DNA of 64,000 nt, taken from Alkalihalobacillus sp047302405. Its GTDB lineage: Bacteria > Bacillota > Bacilli > Bacillales > Bacillaceae_D. Positions 48,137 through 56,482 of the stretch are shown in pieces. Where the stretch lies: positions 1,426,001 through 1,490,000 of the forward strand of contig NZ_CP154853.1 in assembly GCF_047302405.1 (NCBI RefSeq). Reading direction: 5' to 3'. Position 1 is the first letter of the stretch, and every line of letters begins with the position of its first letter. Below the pieces are notes generated by a model. It had not been told where the DNA came from. It saw only the letters and a list, made by a program, of their open reading frames with translations, and made no database searches. Position numbers and translations under genes: made by a program.

Positions 48137-49294
48137 ATGAAATTCATGAAAAAAAGTGTACTAACTGTGCTTGTCTTCTTGCTTCTTTTGCCTTTTTCAG
48201 ACTTGACACAAGCAGCCAATCAACGTAATTTTTCGGTTTCAGCCCAAGCGGTGATTTTAATGGAGCAATCATCAGGAAGAGTCTTATATGCTAAACAAGA
48301 ACATGAGCCATTACGAATAGCTAGTATTACGAAAATAATGACGGCGATATTGGCGATTGAATCTGGGCAACTTGATGAGATTGTGACTGTATCGGATCGG
48401 GCGTTCGGCACGGAAGGTTCATCTATTTTTCTTCGACTAAACGAAAAAATTAAATTAGAAGACCTTGTTTATGGTTTGATGCTTAGAAGTGGAAATGATG
48501 CAGCAGTGGCGATTGCTGAGCATGTTGGTGGAAGTTTGGAAGGATTCGTTCTCCTAATGAATCAAAAGGCAGAAGAGATCGGGATGTCAAATACAATGTT
48601 TCAAAACCCACATGGTTTAGATGATCATGAGGATCATTATTCAAGTGTTTATGATATGGCTCTATTAACCCAATACGCTATGCAAAGTGAAGATTTCCAA
48701 ACGATATCGAAAACGAAATCACATCGTGTTGATGAAGGGGGAGATATCCGTGTTTGGAAAAATAAAAATCGGATGTTAACAGAGTTTTATCCACATTCAA
48801 CTGGTGGAAAAACAGGTTACACGAAAAGAGCCAAAAGAACACTTGTCTCAACAGCGACTAAAGAAGAGATGGATTTAATTGTCGTAACGATTAATGCCCC
48901 AAGTGACTGGCATGATCATATGAATTTATTTGAATGGGGTTTTTCTGAATATGACATCGAAACGATTTTACCTGAAGGACAAGTAAAAGGAATTAAAGAT
49001 GATTTTTACGAAAACCATATTATTTCTAAGACGGAGATTACGTATCCATTAACTGTGAATGAAAAAGAGAATCTAAAAAGAGAATTGACGTTAATTAAGC
49101 CACCTGAAAAGAAGGAACACGAAAACTTTGAAGCTCCGTCTCCTATTGGTAAGGTTGAGTTTTATTTACAAGAAGAATTAATCCAAAAAACTCCCTTATA
49201 TTATGATGGCCCCGAAAAGGCGGAGAAAAAAGGATTTTGGTCAAAGTGGTTTCATTTTTTTATTCATACTATTGGAGTAAAAATCGTTGATTAA
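48137..49294 (+). CDS. dacB: D-alanyl-D-alanine carboxypeptidase DacB (PBP5*)
   Basis: A 385-residue penicillin-binding protein with a signal peptide (KKSVLTVLVFLLLLPFSDLTQA, cleavage before AN). The catalytic motifs are SITK (nucleophilic Ser), SGN (RSGNDAAVAIAEH) and KTG (GGKTGYT). It trims spore-cortex peptidoglycan peptides and so controls cortex cross-linking. ATG 48137 is favoured by GTGGGTGAT; a TTG at 48113 is less likely. The C-terminus overlaps spmA by 8 bp, giving the B. subtilis dacB-spmA-spmB operon, and the sigma-E promoter fits mother-cell expression. Confidence 0.92.
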   Translation: MKFMKKSVLTVLVFLLLLPFSDLTQAANQRNFSVSAQAVILMEQSSGRVLYAKQEHEPLRIASITKIMTAILAIESGQLDEIVTVSDRAFGTEGSSIFLRLNEKIKLEDLVYGLMLRSGNDAAVAIAEHVGGSLEGFVLLMNQKAEEIGMSNTMFQNPHGLDDHEDHYSSVYDMALLTQYAMQSEDFQTISKTKSHRVDEGGDIRVWKNKNRMLTEFYPHSTGGKTGYTKRAKRTLVSTATKEEMDLIVVTINAPSDWHDHMNLFEWGFSEYDIETILPEGQVKGIKDDFYENHIISKTEITYPLTVNEKENLKRELTLIKPPEKKEHENFEAPSPIGKVEFYLQEELIQKTPLYYDGPEKAEKKGFWSKWFHFFIHTIGVKIVD

Positions 49295-49880
49295 TATCAT
49301 CTGGGTCTCATTGCTTCTTATTGGACTAATATTTGCTGCATTTAACGGAACGATTGCTGAAGTGAATGCAGCGGTATTTTCGGGGGCAAAAGAAGCGGTG
49401 ACGATTTGTATTGGTTTAATTAGTATATTAGTTTTTTGGTTAGGGTTAATGAAAATTGCTGAAGTAGCGGGTTTACTTAAAAGTTTTGCCCAGTTAATGA
49501 GGCCGATTTTTAAACGACTTTTTCCAGAGGTGCCTACTGATCATCCTGCAATGGGATATATTTTATCAAATATGACAGCGAACATGTTTGGTTTAGGTAA
49601 TGCGGCAACCCCAATGGGAATTAAAGCGATGGAGGAGTTGAAAGGATTAAATGGTGGTAAAGATTCAGCAAGTCGGTCAATGATCACATTGCTTGCCATT
49701 AATACAGCAGGTCTTTCTTTAATTCCAACGACAGTGATTTCGATTCGGATGACGTATGGCTCAGCAAATCCGACTGAAATCGTCGGTACGACTTTAATTG
49801 CCTCGCTCATTTCTATGGTAGGAGCGATTTTGATCGACCGATATTTTTATTATCGTCGTAAAAGAAAGGGGAGAGCCTAA
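49287..49880 (+). CDS. spmA: Spore maturation protein A
   Basis: A 197-residue membrane protein of the nucleoside-recognition (Gate) family, with five to six helices. Motifs are NMTANMFGLGNAATPMGIKAMEEL and LAINTAGLSLIPTTVISIRMTYGSANPTEIVGTTL. SpmA and SpmB are needed for full core dehydration and heat resistance of spores. The start is a TTG inside the end of dacB; the stop abuts the spmB start. Confidence 0.93.
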   Translation: MINIIWVSLLLIGLIFAAFNGTIAEVNAAVFSGAKEAVTICIGLISILVFWLGLMKIAEVAGLLKSFAQLMRPIFKRLFPEVPTDHPAMGYILSNMTANMFGLGNAATPMGIKAMEELKGLNGGKDSASRSMITLLAINTAGLSLIPTTVISIRMTYGSANPTEIVGTTLIASLISMVGAILIDRYFYYRRKRKGRA

Positions 49881-50411
49881 TTGGCTATCATTACATTTAT
49901 TTCCATATGGATCATCCCCGCTTTAATTGGATTTATTTTATTATATGGAACATTAAAAAAAGTTCCAACTTATGAGACTTTTGTTGAGGGTGCGAAGGAT
50001 GGGTTCGGTTTAGCGATTTCCATCATCCCATTTTTGGTGGGGATGCTTGTGGCCATCTCTGTTTTTAGAGCTTCAGGAGCAATGGACTTTATAGTAGATT
50101 TGTTAAAGCCTCTTTTATCATTTATCGGCGTACCAGCTGAGGTTGTGCCACTTGCGATGATTCGCCCGATTTCTGGGACCGGTGCATTAGGAATGACGAC
50201 TGATTTAATTGCAACATACGGACCAGATTCTTTTATCGGTCGACTTGCAGCGACAATGCAAGGGAGTACTGATACAACCCTCTATATTTTAACTGTCTAT
50301 TTTGGAGCTGTCGGTATTAAGAAAATGGGTGATGCTTTAAAAGTTGGCCTCTTAGCTGATATCGTTGGTTTAATCGCTGCGATTGTTGTTGTAACTTTAG
50401 TGTTTGGATAA
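49881..50411 (+). CDS. spmB: Spore maturation protein B
   Basis: A 176-residue membrane protein with GAKDGFGLAISIIPFLVGMLVAISVFRASGAMDFI, VVPLAMIRPISGTGALGMTTDLIATYGPDS and MQGSTDTTLYILTVYFGAVGIKKMGDAL, the second Gate-type half. It probably forms a complex with SpmA. The start is TTG directly after the spmA stop, so translation is coupled. A long terminator hairpin follows 20 bp after the stop. Confidence 0.93.
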   Translation: MAIITFISIWIIPALIGFILLYGTLKKVPTYETFVEGAKDGFGLAISIIPFLVGMLVAISVFRASGAMDFIVDLLKPLLSFIGVPAEVVPLAMIRPISGTGALGMTTDLIATYGPDSFIGRLAATMQGSTDTTLYILTVYFGAVGIKKMGDALKVGLLADIVGLIAAIVVVTLVFG

Positions 50412-50431
50412 TCAAGATGAAAGAGTAAAAG

Positions 50432-50482
50432 AAAGAGGATTTCCGTTAAGTGCTGTGCTTAATTTGGACATCCTCTTTTTGT
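50432..50482 (+). terminator. Rho-independent terminator of dacB-spmAB
   Basis: AAAGAGGAT (50432-50440) and ATCCTCTTT (50470-50478) pair, with an inner TTAAG/CTTAA stem and a T-run. Confidence 0.85.
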
Positions 50483-50594
50483 GTATTGTAGTAATGATGG
50501 AAATGAGTGCTGAAGTCAGTTATTAAAGGAGGAATGAGAATTAAAGCTCGTGATTCGACACGTGCCCACTGTCACTTGTCAAAAAAATCCCCTA

Positions 50595-51010
50595 TGAAGC
50601 CGGAAGCAGTTGAAAAAGAGCTGGAAAGGGGATCATAGGAGGCCAATGAAGCCCAAAGCCAACAAATAAGAGCCGGAAAGGGAATCATAGGAGGCCAATG
50701 AAGCCGGAAGTCAGCAAATAAGAGCTGGAAAGGGAATCATAGGGGGTCAATGAAGCCGGAAGCCATTGAATAAAAGCCACAAAGGGAATCATAGGGGGTC
50801 AATGAAGCCCGAAGCCAGCAAATAAAAGCCACAAAGGGAATCAAAGGCCCTCAATGAAGCCCGAAGCCATTAAATAAAAGCCACAAAGGGAATCAAAGGC
50901 TCTCAATGAATCCCAAAGCCATTGAATAAAAGCCGCAAAGGGAATCATAGGAGGCCAATGAAGCCCAAAGCCAGCAAATAAAAGCCGGAAAAGGAATCAT
51001 AGGACGTCAA
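50595..51010. repeat. Eight 52-bp tandem repeats
   Basis: Units start at 50595, 50647, 50699, 50751, 50803, 50855, 50907 and 50959, each exactly 52 bp. The consensus is TGAAGCCCGAAGCC..., then AATAAAAGCC, AAAGGGAATCATAGG and a CAA end. All strands and frames are closed by stops, and 52 is not a multiple of three, so the array does not encode a protein repeat. Short direct repeats flank it: TGTCACTTGTCAA at 50569-50581 and TGTCATTTGTCAA at 51011-51023, then CTGTCACTTGTTG. The remainder of the gap (51040-51190) has no clear signal other than the rluB ribosome-binding site. Confidence 0.9.
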
Positions 51011-51190
51011 TGTCATTTGTCAAGTGCCTGTCACTTGTTGAATAACCTGAAGAGTATAGGTTTACAATAATGAGCTCACAAAATAAATTGCTCAAAATGG
51101 GGGTTTTAGAACTAACCTTTACCCGGCTGAGAATTTCCTCGCTTGTATATTCGCAAGCAGAGAGTTATCATGTTAGGTGAGGTGAATGGA

Positions 51191-51919
51191 ATGGAACGGT
51201 TACAAAAAGTGATTGCCCAAGCTGGGATTGCGTCAAGACGTAAAGCCGAACAGCTTATTTTGGATGGAAGAGTTACAGTCAATGGTAAAAGAGTGACAGA
51301 GTTAGGAGTGAAGGTAACACCGAATAAAGATAAGATAGAAGTGAATGGTGTTCCGATCGATCGAGAAGAGCCTGCTTATTATATCCTTTATAAACCTACT
51401 TCTGTTATATCGAGTGTCAAGGATGAGAAAGGTCGAAAAGTTGTCACAGATTATATTGAAACGGCAACACGTCTTTTCCCTGTTGGTCGTTTGGATTACG
51501 ATACATCTGGTTTATTATTAATGACAAATGATGGCGAATTAGCGAATCAATTAATGCACCCGAAATTTAACATAGAAAAAGTTTATGTTGCCAAAGTAAA
51601 AGGAATTCCTACTAGAGAAGAAATAAAAAAACTAGTAACAGGTATTCGATTAGAAGACGGGATGACTGCACCAGCAAAAGCGAAAATACTTTCGTTTGAT
51701 AAGAAAAAGCAAACGGCCATTATTCAACTAACAATTCATGAAGGTAGAAATCGACAAGTTCGTCGCATGTTTGAAGCACTTGGTTATCCTGTTATGAAGT
51801 TAAAAAGAGAACAGTACAGCTTTTTAAATTTACATGGATTAAATCCAGGAGACGCTCGGGTTTTAAAGCCTATTGAAGTAAAACATTTAAAAGAGTTAGC
51901 TGTCACTAAACCGTCATAA
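51191..51919 (+). CDS. rluB: 23S rRNA pseudouridine synthase RluB
   Basis: A 242-residue RsuA-family enzyme starting at ATG 51191 behind GAGGTG; the frame can be extended to 51143 without support. An N-terminal S4 RNA-binding domain (RLQKVIAQAGIASRRKAEQLILDGRVTVNG) precedes the catalytic domain with the Asp in GRLDYDTSGLLLMTNDG and IHEGRNRQVRRMFEALG. It modifies large-subunit rRNA. Position between spmB and resA is conserved with B. subtilis. Confidence 0.92.
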   Translation: MERLQKVIAQAGIASRRKAEQLILDGRVTVNGKRVTELGVKVTPNKDKIEVNGVPIDREEPAYYILYKPTSVISSVKDEKGRKVVTDYIETATRLFPVGRLDYDTSGLLLMTNDGELANQLMHPKFNIEKVYVAKVKGIPTREEIKKLVTGIRLEDGMTAPAKAKILSFDKKKQTAIIQLTIHEGRNRQVRRMFEALGYPVMKLKREQYSFLNLHGLNPGDARVLKPIEVKHLKELAVTKPS

Positions 51920-51962
51920 AGCAAAGTGATAGATTTAAATAATTAAGGTTATAATGAGACTG

Positions 51963-51996
51963 GGCTATTTTATGAACTTATTGTCTAAAAATAGCC
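51963..51996 (+). terminator. Weak hairpin after rluB
   Basis: GGCTATTTT and AAAATAGCC are complementary 9-mers 16 nt apart, without a T-run. Possible terminator; the rest of the 225-bp gap to resA shows only its GGGAGG. Confidence 0.35.
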
Positions 51997-52144
51997 TTAC
52001 ATAATTTATTTGAAAAGTCATTAGAAAAAACCGTTAAATGAAGGTGATGACTTTCTTATTCATGTCAAGATTTCTTTGTGGGGCACTTAGAGGTTCTGAA
52101 ATAGGTAAAGAATTATCGGGACCTGGAGAAGGGAGGACGTAAAA

Positions 52145-52672
52145 GTGAAGACAAAACGTTTAATAATGCGATCATCGATTTTAGTTGTTATGGCCGTTGC
52201 GATTGGCTATACATTTTATTACAACTTCTTTGCGGATAAAAGTGTAGCAAAAGCTGGAAATGAAGCGGTTAATTTTGCCCTCGAGGATTTAGATGGTGAG
52301 ATGATTGTATTAGATGAACTAAAAGGTAAAGGTGTTTTTATCAATTTTTGGGGAACATTTTGTCCACCATGTGTAAGAGAAATGCCAATCATGGAGGAAC
52401 TTTATCAAGAGTATAAAGATCAAGGGATTGAAATCGTTGCCGTTAATGCAAGTGAACCACCATTAACCGTCGAACGTTTTGCATCTCGGTTAGATTTAAC
52501 TTTTCCTGTTGTGATTGATAATGGACGAAATGTGATTGATGCTTACGGTATCCGGCCACTTCCAACAACGGTGTTGGTCGATGAGGAAGGGACAATCGTT
52601 CGCGTTTTTACAGGTTTATTAACAGAAGAAATTATTAGAGAGTTTATGGAAGAAATCAAGCCTTCTTCATAA
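52145..52672 (+). CDS. resA: Thiol-disulfide oxidoreductase ResA
   Basis: A 175-residue membrane-anchored thioredoxin-fold protein. One N-terminal helix (SSILVVMAVAIGYTFYYNFF) anchors it outside the cell. The active site is FWGTFCPPCVREMP, i.e. CPPC where B. subtilis ResA has CEPC, with Phe in place of the usual Trp before it. RPLPTTVLVDEEG carries the cis-proline loop. It reduces apocytochrome c before haem attachment. GTG start behind GGGAGG. First of the resABCDE cluster, 13 bp before resB. Confidence 0.92.
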   Translation: MKTKRLIMRSSILVVMAVAIGYTFYYNFFADKSVAKAGNEAVNFALEDLDGEMIVLDELKGKGVFINFWGTFCPPCVREMPIMEELYQEYKDQGIEIVAVNASEPPLTVERFASRLDLTFPVVIDNGRNVIDAYGIRPLPTTVLVDEEGTIVRVFTGLLTEEIIREFMEEIKPSS

Positions 52673-52685
52673 TTGAGGTGTAACA

Positions 52686-54365
52686 ATGGATAAGATCAAA
52701 TGTGAATGTGGACATTTAAATCCACATGGCACAATTATCTGTGAGTCATGTGGGAAGCCTTTAGGCAACGAAAATGATGATAAACCATTATTAAATATGC
52801 GTTATGAAGGTGTAGCTAGACGCTCTCAAACGTATAAATCTAATATTATTGATAAGATTTGGATGTTTTTTTCATCTGTTAAAGTCGGAATTTGGATTAT
52901 CGTTATTTTACTTGTTGCCTCGATATTTGGAACGATTTTCCCTCAGCAATTTTATATCGGTGGAGAAGATCCAGCAGTGTTTTATCAAGAAGAGTATGGA
53001 ACATTAGGGCAACTATACTATCAGTTAGGTTTTCATAATTTATATAGCTCGTGGTGGTATATGGCTTTAATTGCCGCACTTGGGGTTTCCTTAATCATCG
53101 CAAGTCTTGACCGAGTTGTCCCACTCTATCGTGCTCTTAAGAAACAACGGATTACTCGTCACCAAAATTTTATGAAAAGACAACGAGTTTTTGGTTCTTC
53201 ACAAATTGAGGACATTGATGAGCAATTTGATGTGTTAAAAGGTAGATTGAAGGATAAGAAATACAACGTTCGTGAAGAAAATGGAAATCTAGTCGCAGAA
53301 AAGGGACGTTTTTCTCGTTGGGGTCCTTATGTGAATCATCTTGGACTTATTATCTTTTTAATGGGTTGTATGTTACGTTATTTTCCAGGTTTTTATGTGG
53401 ACGAGCATGTTTGGGTTCGGGAAGGGGAATATACAGTTGTTCCGGGGACCAATCAAGAATTATATATTGGGAACGAACAATTTATCATTGAATTTTATGA
53501 CCCTGATGATGAAATCTTTAAAGATTCGATAGAACGTGCAGACGGTACAGTTGTCAAAACCTATCAGACCAATGCTGTTTTATATGAAGCGGATCCTGAT
53601 GCACCTGTTGGCGTTGTCGGTGATTTAGAAGAGGTAGCTCGCTCGGAAATACGAGTAAATGAACCATTAAAATATAAAGGGTTTAATTTTTATCAGCTTG
53701 ATTATAAGTTGAATGAATTACAAAACATGAGTTTTACAGTTGAAAATAAAGAAACAGGAGAACGATTTGGACGTTTAGACATTGATTTAAATGATCCGGA
53801 AAAAGTGTATAATCTTGGTGATGGGTATACCGTAACCATAGTTGAATACTTTCCAAACTATTATTTAAACAGTAACAATGAACCATCTACACGTTCTAGC
53901 ATCCCGGATAATCCTGCCTTTATTTTTAATACGGTTACACCTGAGACACCAGAGGGTGAGCGAAGTTTTGTCGGCATTATGCAAAACTATGAATTGCCAG
54001 GGACTGGTCAAGCTGTAGCAGATGTAGACCATGATTTTAAACTATCATTTATTGATGTTGAAATGAGCAATGTCACAGGTCTTGGGGTTAGAAAAGACTT
54101 AACGCTTCCATTATTAATTGCTGGTGGAGCTATCTTTATGATCGGTTTGATTCAAGGTTCTTATTGGGCTCACCGTCGTATTTGGTTCCAGCGTATTAGC
54201 GGAGAAGTTTGGATTGCTGGTCATACGAATAAAAACTGGTTAACTTTAAGAACAGACATTGGGGAAGTCATTAAAGATACGGGGCTTTTAGCACCTATTG
54301 ATCAGTCTGAAGAAAAAGAGAAACAAGATGAATTAGAAAATCAAAAAAGGAATCAGGAGGGTTAA
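52686..54365 (+). CDS. resB: Cytochrome c biogenesis protein ResB with N-terminal zinc ribbon
   Basis: A 559-residue System II haem-handling protein. The first 25 residues carry two Cys pairs (CECGH ... CESCG), a zinc-ribbon-like head. Membrane helices follow at about 58-80 (SSVKVGIWIIVILLVASIFGTIFP), 120-140 and 220-240, then a large extracytoplasmic domain and a last helix (LPLLIAGGAIFMIGLIQGSYW). With ResC it forms the cytochrome c synthase. The stop is 2 bp before the resC start. Confidence 0.92.
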   Translation: MDKIKCECGHLNPHGTIICESCGKPLGNENDDKPLLNMRYEGVARRSQTYKSNIIDKIWMFFSSVKVGIWIIVILLVASIFGTIFPQQFYIGGEDPAVFYQEEYGTLGQLYYQLGFHNLYSSWWYMALIAALGVSLIIASLDRVVPLYRALKKQRITRHQNFMKRQRVFGSSQIEDIDEQFDVLKGRLKDKKYNVREENGNLVAEKGRFSRWGPYVNHLGLIIFLMGCMLRYFPGFYVDEHVWVREGEYTVVPGTNQELYIGNEQFIIEFYDPDDEIFKDSIERADGTVVKTYQTNAVLYEADPDAPVGVVGDLEEVARSEIRVNEPLKYKGFNFYQLDYKLNELQNMSFTVENKETGERFGRLDIDLNDPEKVYNLGDGYTVTIVEYFPNYYLNSNNEPSTRSSIPDNPAFIFNTVTPETPEGERSFVGIMQNYELPGTGQAVADVDHDFKLSFIDVEMSNVTGLGVRKDLTLPLLIAGGAIFMIGLIQGSYWAHRRIWFQRISGEVWIAGHTNKNWLTLRTDIGEVIKDTGLLAPIDQSEEKEKQDELENQKRNQEG

Positions 54366-54367
54366 AA

Positions 54368-55558
54368 ATGGCAGCTTTAAGTTCGAATCTTTTACTCGTT
54401 GCCTTTTTCCTCTATCTTGCTGCGACGATTTTTTTCGCCGTATCATTACCGGGGAAAAACTTTCGCAACAAGCAAGGAGAAATTAAAAATAATAAATGGG
54501 GAATATATGGTTTTGTTGTTTCGGTAATAGCAAGTTTATTTTCATTAGGTTATTTTGTAACAAGATGGATAGCAGCTGGTCATGCCCCAGTTTCTAACAT
54601 GTTTGAATATATGACATTCCTCGGAATTGCGATCGGAATCGCCTTTGTGATTTTATATGCAATTTACCGTACGAATGTATTAGGATTATTTACGATGCCA
54701 GTCGTCATGTTAATTATTGCTTATGCATCTGTTTTTCCGAGAGAAATTGCTCCACTTATTCCTGCCCTGCAAAGTAACTGGTTGAAAATCCACGTGATCA
54801 CAACTGCATTAGGTCAAGGGATATTAGCGATTGGTTTTGCAGCTGGTTTAATTTATTTAATCCGGACTATTGATTTTACAAAACGGAATAAGAAGACCGT
54901 TTCATTAGAATTAATTATGTATGGGTTAATTAGTACGGTCGGTTTTATTTTAATTACAAATATCTTTAATGCAGTAGGTTATGAAGCGGAGTTCAATTAT
55001 ATTAATGAAAATGGCGTGGAAGCCTCTATTGTTTACGAAATGCCGGCGATTATCGGTCCACATGAAGGAACACTTTTATCTAGTGAGCGTTTTGAACCTG
55101 TTATTAATGCCCCAGCGATCATTCGTTCAGATGATTTAAATACCGTTCTTTGGTCCTTTTTTGCTGGAGCCATTTTATATGTATTAATTCGATTAATTGC
55201 GAGAAAACGTGTGGCCGCCATATTCCAGCCATTAATAAAAGGCATTAGCCCGCAAACGATTGATGAAGTTAGTTATCGTGCGATCGCGATCGGTTTCCCT
55301 GTATTCACATTAGGTGGACTTATCTTTGCGATGATTTGGGCACAAGTTGCTTGGTCGAGATTTTGGGGATGGGACCCTAAAGAGGTCTGGGCTCTGATTA
55401 CATTCCTTTTTTATGCCGCCTATTTACATTTACGTTTATCAAAAGGATGGCATGGCGAACGATCAGCATGGCTGGGTGTTATCGGTTTTGCGATCATTAT
55501 GTTTAACCTTGTATTTGTTAATTTAGTTATTGCTGGACTACATTCCTATGCGGGATGA
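54368..55558 (+). CDS. resC: Cytochrome c synthase subunit ResC (CcsB family)
   Basis: A 396-residue protein with eight or more helices. The haem-handling WWD-like motif is WSRFWGWDPKEVWALITFLFYAAYLHLR, with conserved His residues in HVITTALGQGI and HAPVSNMFEYMTF. It exports haem and ligates it to apocytochromes together with ResB. ATG behind AGGAGG. A terminator follows immediately, so resDE probably has its own promoter as well. Confidence 0.93.
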   Translation: MAALSSNLLLVAFFLYLAATIFFAVSLPGKNFRNKQGEIKNNKWGIYGFVVSVIASLFSLGYFVTRWIAAGHAPVSNMFEYMTFLGIAIGIAFVILYAIYRTNVLGLFTMPVVMLIIAYASVFPREIAPLIPALQSNWLKIHVITTALGQGILAIGFAAGLIYLIRTIDFTKRNKKTVSLELIMYGLISTVGFILITNIFNAVGYEAEFNYINENGVEASIVYEMPAIIGPHEGTLLSSERFEPVINAPAIIRSDDLNTVLWSFFAGAILYVLIRLIARKRVAAIFQPLIKGISPQTIDEVSYRAIAIGFPVFTLGGLIFAMIWAQVAWSRFWGWDPKEVWALITFLFYAAYLHLRLSKGWHGERSAWLGVIGFAIIMFNLVFVNLVIAGLHSYAG

Positions 55559-55563
55559 CCTTT

Positions 55564-55592
55564 GAGACCCTGCGAATGCACGGGTCTCTTTA
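55564..55592 (+). terminator. Rho-independent terminator after resC
   Basis: GAGACCC (55564-55570) and GGGTCTC (55582-55588) form a perfect 7-bp stem followed by TTTATTT. Confidence 0.8.
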
Positions 55593-55727
55593 TTTAAATC
55601 CTCTATTTGTAGTAACGATTTTCTTTATTAATAAGGATTAGGAAAGATGTTACAATAAAGACAAGTACAAATGGTGGGAGCGTATTTTAAAAGATTAACT
55701 AATGTAAGCTATGTTCGTTAGATTAAG

Positions 55728-55750
55728 CAAACGGACTTCGCTTTTGATTA
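55728..55750 (+). repeat. Short interspersed motif before resD
   Basis: CAAACGGACTTCGCTTTTG is a close relative of the repeat in front of the SIMPL gene (16.26 kb) and of the cobalamin adenosyltransferase (63.04 kb), again placed directly before a TAGGAGG ribosome-binding site. Confidence 0.55.
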
Positions 55751-55765
55751 TAGGAGGCGTATTCA

Positions 55766-56482
55766 ATGGAAAAAGAAGCACGTATTTTAGTTGTAGATGA
55801 TGAGGATCGTATTCGTAGATTGTTAAAAATGTATTTAGAGCGCGAAAACTATCAAGTCGAAGAAGCGGAAAATGGCGAGATAGCCTTACAAAAAGCATTA
55901 GAGCAAGATTATGATTTAATTTTGCTTGATTTAATGATGCCTGGAATGGATGGGCTTGAAGTTTGTTTAGAATTAAGAAAAACGAAAGCAACCCCTGTTA
56001 TGATGTTAACAGCAAAAGGGGAAGAAGCCAATCGGGTTCAAGGTTTTGAAGCTGGAACAGACGATTACATCGTAAAACCGTTTAGCCCGAGAGAGGTTGT
56101 TCTACGGGTTAAAGCCTTACTAAGACGTTCTTCTACGACGAAGTTTTTGCAAACGGAAACGCAGGCAAAAGATATGCTCGTTTTTCAAAATCTTGTGATT
56201 GATAATGATGCCCACCGTGTAACTGTTTCAGGTCAAGAAATTAATTTAACACCTAAAGAGTATGAATTACTGCATTATTTAGCCCAAGCACCTGATAAAG
56301 TGTTTTCGCGTGAGCAACTTTTAAAAGATGTCTGGAATTATGATTTTTTTGGTGATCTGCGTACAGTAGATACTCATATTAAACGACTAAGAGAAAAGTT
56401 AAACCGTATTTCGCAAGACGCTGCTGCGATGATCTCAACGGTTTGGGGTGTCGGTTACAAGTTTGAAGGTCAAAAAGAGTAA
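55766..56482 (+). CDS. resD: Response regulator ResD
   Basis: A 238-residue OmpR-type regulator. The receiver has the acidic pair in VVDDEDR, the phosphorylation site Asp55 (LLDLMMPGMDG), Thr in MMLTAKG and Lys in IVKPFSPRE. The winged-helix effector domain follows (NLTPKEYELLHYLAQAPDKVFSREQLLKDVW, then RTVDTHIKRLREKL). ResD controls genes for respiration and anaerobic growth, including cytochrome biogenesis in B. subtilis. Its stop overlaps the resE ATG by one base. Confidence 0.94.
   Translation: MEKEARILVVDDEDRIRRLLKMYLERENYQVEEAENGEIALQKALEQDYDLILLDLMMPGMDGLEVCLELRKTKATPVMMLTAKGEEANRVQGFEAGTDDYIVKPFSPREVVLRVKALLRRSSTTKFLQTETQAKDMLVFQNLVIDNDAHRVTVSGQEINLTPKEYELLHYLAQAPDKVFSREQLLKDVWNYDFFGDLRTVDTHIKRLREKLNRISQDAAAMISTVWGVGYKFEGQKE

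Noticed and set aside
50595..51010. CRISPR array
   Set aside because: The 52-bp units are similar throughout with no alternation of constant repeat and unique spacer, and no cas gene is nearby.
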